This document shows, piece after piece, positions 61,701 through 64,000 of a stretch of DNA of 64,000 bases. How positions within the stretch are numbered: the first letter of the stretch is position 1; every line of letters starts with the position of its first letter. Made by a program: the position numbers and the translations under genes. Origin of the DNA: an uncultured Sulfitobacter sp. (GTDB lineage Bacteria > Pseudomonadota > Alphaproteobacteria > Rhodobacterales > Rhodobacteraceae); the NCBI GenBank assembly GCA_947501805.1, contig CANMXJ010000012.1:1-64000 (forward strand), written 5' to 3'. The notes beneath the pieces are model-generated. The model was not told where the DNA came from, searched no databases, and was given only the letters and a program-made list of their open reading frames with translations.

Positions 61701-64000
61701 GGCAAACCAGTGCCACTGCCTGACAGAATCGCCCCTGCAGGCAGGCCCGTGAGCGTGATCAACCCGATACGTTCGGTGACCGTGTTGTTACCTGTTCCTG
61801 TGCCGTCATCGGTGATTACCGGGGCATTCAGACCCATGGCAACTGCTGTATCCTCAAGGGTGTTAATGTTCGCTGTGTCGACCGACATCGTTGGCGCGTC
61901 CGAAACAGGTGTGACAGTCATATTGACCGTTGTACGGGTCTCTGGGCCGCCATCGTTGGTGACAACCTCAAAGGATTCCGGGCCGCTATAATTGTCCGCA
62001 GGTTCATATGAAATAGACCCGTCCGCACGCACCGTAACGGTCCCGTTATCAGTTGTATAAACAGTGTTGCCAGAGCCGTCCGGCACACCCGTCAACACCA
62101 CGCCACCCTGCCAGATCACTGTATTCGCCGGAGTTGCATCCGCGGATGTGTTTACGGAAAAAGTTCCATCCTCGGGGATGGTTTGTGCGATTGTCGTGGC
62201 CGGTGTGTCATCAAGCACGGTTATGACAAAGCTGTCCTGATCCGTGTCATCATCGCTGTCGGTCACCTGAACCCCGAACGCCAGATCAATAGACGGCAGA
62301 GTGCCGTGATCCAACGGGCCAAGCAGCGTAAAGCTATACCCTGCCCCCGGCGTCGTCGGGTTGGTCAATGCGACCGTGAAGACCTGATCCGCCACCGTGC
62401 GGCCTGCCCCCTGATAGGCGATGGCACTGTGACCATCCGCTGCGATCTCGTACTCCAGACCCACACCATTGGCCGTCAGACCGATTGGCATATCGCTCAG
62501 AACCGTATCAAAGCTATCTTCTCCCGGCACAAGATCAAGCGACCCTGAAGTCGTCGGCGTGCCCGGCGCGCTGCCGTTTGGCAAATTGGCCTCGTCCACT
62601 GTGCCGTCTACCGGATTGCCAATGCCCGGCACCGTATCCGTGACCACAATCGGTTGTGTTCCTGAACCACCCGAGATGTCGCCATCACCGTCAATCGTGC
62701 GGTAGGTAAAGTCATCGTTAAGCTGCAAATCGTTGCCCGGCTGAACATGGTCTGCACTGTCAACCGGCACATAGGACCACGTGCCATTCTGTGCCACATT
62801 CAGTGTACCATATTGCGTTTCAACGCCCGTCAGGCCTGCAACCGGCACAACAGCAGTTTGGGTCGCACCACTTCTGTCCGTGTATGTGATATCATACAAA
62901 AGACCACCGTCAGCCCCCAGCACATCATTGTCCAACAGGTTGTCAAAACTGGCAATGGTACCGCTTTCGACGACGTTAACGATGGCGTCATTCACAGGTG
63001 TAAGTGGAGTGTCATCCACAATAATGAAGGTTGCCGTACTGTTGATCGCAGAGTCTATATCGCGCACTTCGTACGCTACATTGAGCAACGTCAGCGCGGC
63101 GGCCGGCTGGTCCAACGGCCCGGACATTGTTGCCGTGATGGACTGGCTCGCACCCGTCACATCTGTGGGATTGTTGATCTGAAGCGTAAAGATAACGTTT
63201 GAACCCGCACTCGCCGTCACCGTATGATCGCCCCCGGACAGCGCATAGGTGAGCGCCGTACCGTCTGACGTCAAACTTCCGAGCCCCGTGAGTGTCGCGG
63301 CAGTAAAGACAACATCCGAAATATTGTCCGGCCCTTTTACGATCTGCAAAGACTGGGTTGTTGTCGGATTACTTGCCCCCATCGCAGATCCACTTGGCAG
63401 ATCTTTTTCGTCTAGACTGAAGGAAGCCGAGGAGGACACGGGATCGGTATCCGTCACCGTGATCACCTGGCTGGCATCATTGGACAGACTGCCATCCGCA
63501 TCGCGCAGGATATAACTAAAACTACCTGCCGTTGCATCTGCTCCGGGTGCGTCATGATCAAAGGTGGGACTTTGCGTGAACGTCCAGGTCCCGTCGTTGT
63601 TGACAACCAAGGTACCAGTCGGCGTGACCACAGTTTGCGAGGCTGGTGCGCTGCTGGCGAAGGTGAATGTTGTCTCGGCACCTGACGCATTTGTATAGGT
63701 AAAGCTATCGATTGTCGTGCCACCATCTGCGGACGCGGCATCATTGGTGACAACATTACCGGATCCGGATGGCGCGCCCTCGGCCAATACAATCGCAGAA
63801 TCGTCAATGGCAGTTGGTGTTGTGTCTGTCACTGTGACCGGCTGGTTGGTGAAGGGGGTGATGTCGCCGTCGGTGTCGCGCAGGGTGTAGCTGAAGCTGG
63901 CGTCCAGCGGGGCACCTGCGGTGTGGGTCAGGGCCGCATCGGGCGTGAAGCTCCAGCTGCCGTCTTCGGCCACAATCAGCGTGCCGTATTGCGTATCCAG
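55793..64000 (-). CDS. giant repeat adhesin secreted by type I system, N-terminus beyond window
   Basis: At least 2735 residues, open to the window edge: the last bases continue the frame as LDTQYGTLIVAEDGSW, so the start is outside. The protein is made of many Ig-like and VCBS-type modules of about 100-140 residues, each marked by forms such as GTLVVNNDGTWTFTQSP and DGDGDISG or DNDGSE. It is rich in Asp, Thr, Gly, Ala, poor in Lys, and I noticed no Cys. Near the C-terminus is one RTX-like piece (GSDTLLWTGQTIFARGGTDTV, about 56690-56630), then an acidic Glu/Pro-rich tail of about 175 residues. Likely a biofilm or surface adhesin exported by the genes downstream. Confidence 0.9.
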   Translation of the reverse strand: MDTQYGTLIVAEDGSWSFTPDAALTHTAGAPLDASFSYTLRDTDGDITPFTNQPVTVTDTTPTAIDDSAIVLAEGAPSGSGNVVTNDAASADGGTTIDSFTYTNASGAETTFTFASSAPASQTVVTPTGTLVVNNDGTWTFTQSPTFDHDAPGADATAGSFSYILRDADGSLSNDASQVITVTDTDPVSSSASFSLDEKDLPSGSAMGASNPTTTQSLQIVKGPDNISDVVFTAATLTGLGSLTSDGTALTYALSGGDHTVTASAGSNVIFTLQINNPTDVTGASQSITATMSGPLDQPAAALTLLNVAYEVRDIDSAINSTATFIIVDDTPLTPVNDAIVNVVESGTIASFDNLLDNDVLGADGGLLYDITYTDRSGATQTAVVPVAGLTGVETQYGTLNVAQNGTWSYVPVDSADHVQPGNDLQLNDDFTYRTIDGDGDISGGSGTQPIVVTDTVPGIGNPVDGTVDEANLPNGSAPGTPTTSGSLDLVPGEDSFDTVLSDMPIGLTANGVGLEYEIAADGHSAIAYQGAGRTVADQVFTVALTNPTTPGAGYSFTLLGPLDHGTLPSIDLAFGVQVTDSDDDTDQDSFVITVLDDTPATTIAQTIPEDGTFSVNTSADATPANTVIWQGGVVLTGVPDGSGNTVYTTDNGTVTVRADGSISYEPADNYSGPESFEVVTNDGGPETRTTVNMTVTPVSDAPTMSVDTANINTLEDTAVAMGLNAPVITDDGTGTGNNTVTERIGLITLTGLPAGAILSGSGTGLPFNVGTAPVTVLISDVPTLASATTADLTLTTAEYEALNVQPPLHTSEEFTVTATVSSFEVDGSGNQIAGVAGAQQIASVIVDVQAVTDDAALLFNGVAAGTVSNVDAVTYAAGNTEATVEIKEDTNFNLKALLAASFQDDDQSEVRSITITNGSGQPIRVGTATVNAGADITLNDLAGAAGQTNDINSFANILVGGIGNFSGVLNDITVTINAQDVDSDGFIDGTGTQTGTPEDGVPEANLANNSVTLNLVVTPVAGDVVVDDVSGDEDKAIAFLAGVRVTDTTTGTGGTEVIDEVRFAVPAGWDVGVSTVSNSATFTAGDVAGVYTITFTGGSQADREAVLDGFTITPPNHSSLDAAIALSIDTTDTAGTLVDTTTTSHTLTIEVAPVAELIAAVGDPIVDTDDNGTADLAMSPDFTYSTSGVEDQWFALNSDGYDLSAGWLNEDADEDTFAQLTPVVTVGDVPGASVIGAQFRWDDGSGTQREIYAGTPIDIPLSALATVEFLPPNDFAGQFKIDVQAFTVDYDDDTEGTGTPAEAVSGEAELLNILVAPQADPAALTLTARVIGLEDTPIPLLIRPSSADKTETFNITIGNIPTGAVIIYNGNPLVITSGSVSIENFDRDAPMTIQPPLHSNDDFALTVDAVSVDTVVVDGTTYTDTSAPVSLNLSVAVRGVADEAIITPTPMTYIESELDDDTATIALSDLVTVALVDSDGSESLTVRVSGLEEGFSLSSRALLTPPSLTGVDRVWALNAAEFAATTIDVPENYSGEVSFNVGPVTTENDGDSLTGTPQAVTFSVTPSTEALVTTSAVLVEDVITSIGFGIDHQNGDTDETLGNVRININDPATWDFDLYVDTGGSFSELTAAGLPQVSEAGQTYYELTAAQAQSLSALTKPHDDGDLGSFDLLYQIIDENFGTVASGTTTTSAFQPATFALSATPVTDPPEVSITAISGTAGITTATDQIAGDDADPDTASLNDADIVTVTLNIASPDFDGSERVIRVIIEDVPNGVTVLGAQVIGVDSWLLVYDGAASLPINAAGGITLPVQFDVSDQLGNLAATGIDMTVQVMDRADETDPGTLVLTDTVTWNLETTFGGGGPGETPVIIDDWEYTSAGVTEDTPTLLSTLINGSVDANSLAPNTLTVQLTDLPPGTIVTGMTRTVIGGVETWTASVTSAQGDDDAAVQALLDNLLMSITLTSPENVNDNNTVGGLPFTATLTAKVLGGNLVASDDFAAQAPIDPVTDPADISIGVSTLDNDGVLEETDPSVALTINVTNPADGAAGSIVNGLLYVQIGADTALLEGGTLTDAGGTAIALTPVTGVAGIPDGDYFVVPNAVMGTPIDVIYNPPTMAPGNITVTALAQNVETGSVNLVASQTQTLPVGIANNGVTATTAPTTGTEPADSDPSSAIELSGLSVSLIDNDGSEELVSILLTDVPEGFLVIAGVDAASATTAGLSDNAGGNGLTNTWLLADAGGSLPPYIAILPPQNWSGTISGINLAVTSGETTLDEVLPQIFPVDPITVTPVANGVELLATNTFGNEEQIVPLNLNLSLTDALDATLSPNAPDENLETVTLELTGMGPHASFYVGTTLIEAGISYNAGSDVYTLTGLDQAQIDALGFLQAISSLTDAESGTPGLQIGISAFSVDGASTSAVDTDTITAVLTPQLPTSGSDTLLWTGQTIFARGGTDTVMFRQGESLSGATLEARLNNVEILDLTIAGANNINGLTPEHLREITRGGNALSIQGTAEDLVSLSGTWVNTGGGIYQGTITEGGIDTFVSLTVTGAQVLLPFSVMSLLVEPAAPTTFVAPLIEAEEPFGLAMFDAAENDTHADLLPGEEPFAGEPLADDPELMAQEEAELLFQLDPVDAQQGDLFDMALHETQEPLGLASLDGIELSTLDQPVDQPAPDDQVTLEMVLGAAEEEDLTALLPAEETPAPATSVEAAAEFVPPSQPWDEDLQDTAVYES

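Noticed and set aside
55793-64000. Repetitive region considered as DNA tandem repeat or CRISPR-like array
   Set aside because: Repeats are at the protein level and diverged; no identical DNA units with spacers were seen.

Overview
The window reads as a chromosomal stretch of a marine Roseobacter-group alphaproteobacterium (Rhodobacterales). This is judged from the taurine genes (tauX, tauY, xsc), two TRAP transporters, an archaeal-type psd next to pssA, a monomeric NADP isocitrate dehydrogenase, moderately GC-rich codon use, and the mix of small catabolic operons. No rRNA, tRNA, CRISPR array, insertion sequence or phage gene was recognised.

Layout. (1) 1-4158, sulfonate metabolism: minus-strand tauX-tauY-xsc (xsc is cut by the left edge), then plus-strand tauE-like sulfite exporter and a cysteine-synthase-like PLP enzyme. 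(2) 4263-10689: minus-strand operon rpiR - TAXI binding protein - fused TRAP permease - universal stress protein, divergent from a class III aminotransferase. (3) 10912-14875: flavin/Fe-S demethylase-like enzyme plus enolase-superfamily enzyme, divergent from a TetR regulator with a strong palindrome between them. This pair resembles the proline-betaine/N-methylproline enzymes HpbA and HpbD. (4) 15108-29702, polysaccharide region: nucleotide-sugar dehydrogenase, YjbF/YjbH, GalE, priming sugar transferase, several glycosyltransferases, and a secreted caspase-like/Sel1 protein with a small exported partner. (5) 30026-35210: DctP-type TRAP operon, a VOC-cupin-cupin protein and a 2-dehydro-3-deoxygalactonokinase. 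(6) 35494-48077: MYG1-like hydrolase, patatin, two small membrane proteins, an unusual LuxR-alpha/beta-hydrolase fusion, ADP-ribosylglycohydrolase-like and GST genes, a polar amino acid ABC transporter, a MATE exporter, and psd-pssA. (7) 48254-50443, icd with a clear terminator. (8) 50518-64000: a type I secretion operon for a giant repeat adhesin. The adhesin's N-terminus lies beyond the right edge.

How the parts fit. TauXY oxidises taurine to sulfoacetaldehyde, Xsc makes acetyl phosphate and sulfite, and the TauE-like protein could export the sulfite. Regions 4 and 8 together suggest a surface and biofilm programme: exopolysaccharide made on a lipid carrier, plus a type I secreted adhesin. 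Three operons carry a perfect or near-perfect hairpin just after an abundant secreted or binding protein gene and before the membrane component genes (7354-7376, 31060-31091, 55736-55762). This would fit a stoichiometry control.

Most notable oddities: the LuxR fusion whose hydrolase domain lacks the usual nucleophile Ser and catalytic His; the caspase-Sel1 gene within the polysaccharide region, followed by a 17-codon ORF whose stop overlaps the next glycosyltransferase start; a BamE-like gene inside the type I secretion operon; and several well-formed palindromes in divergent promoter regions.
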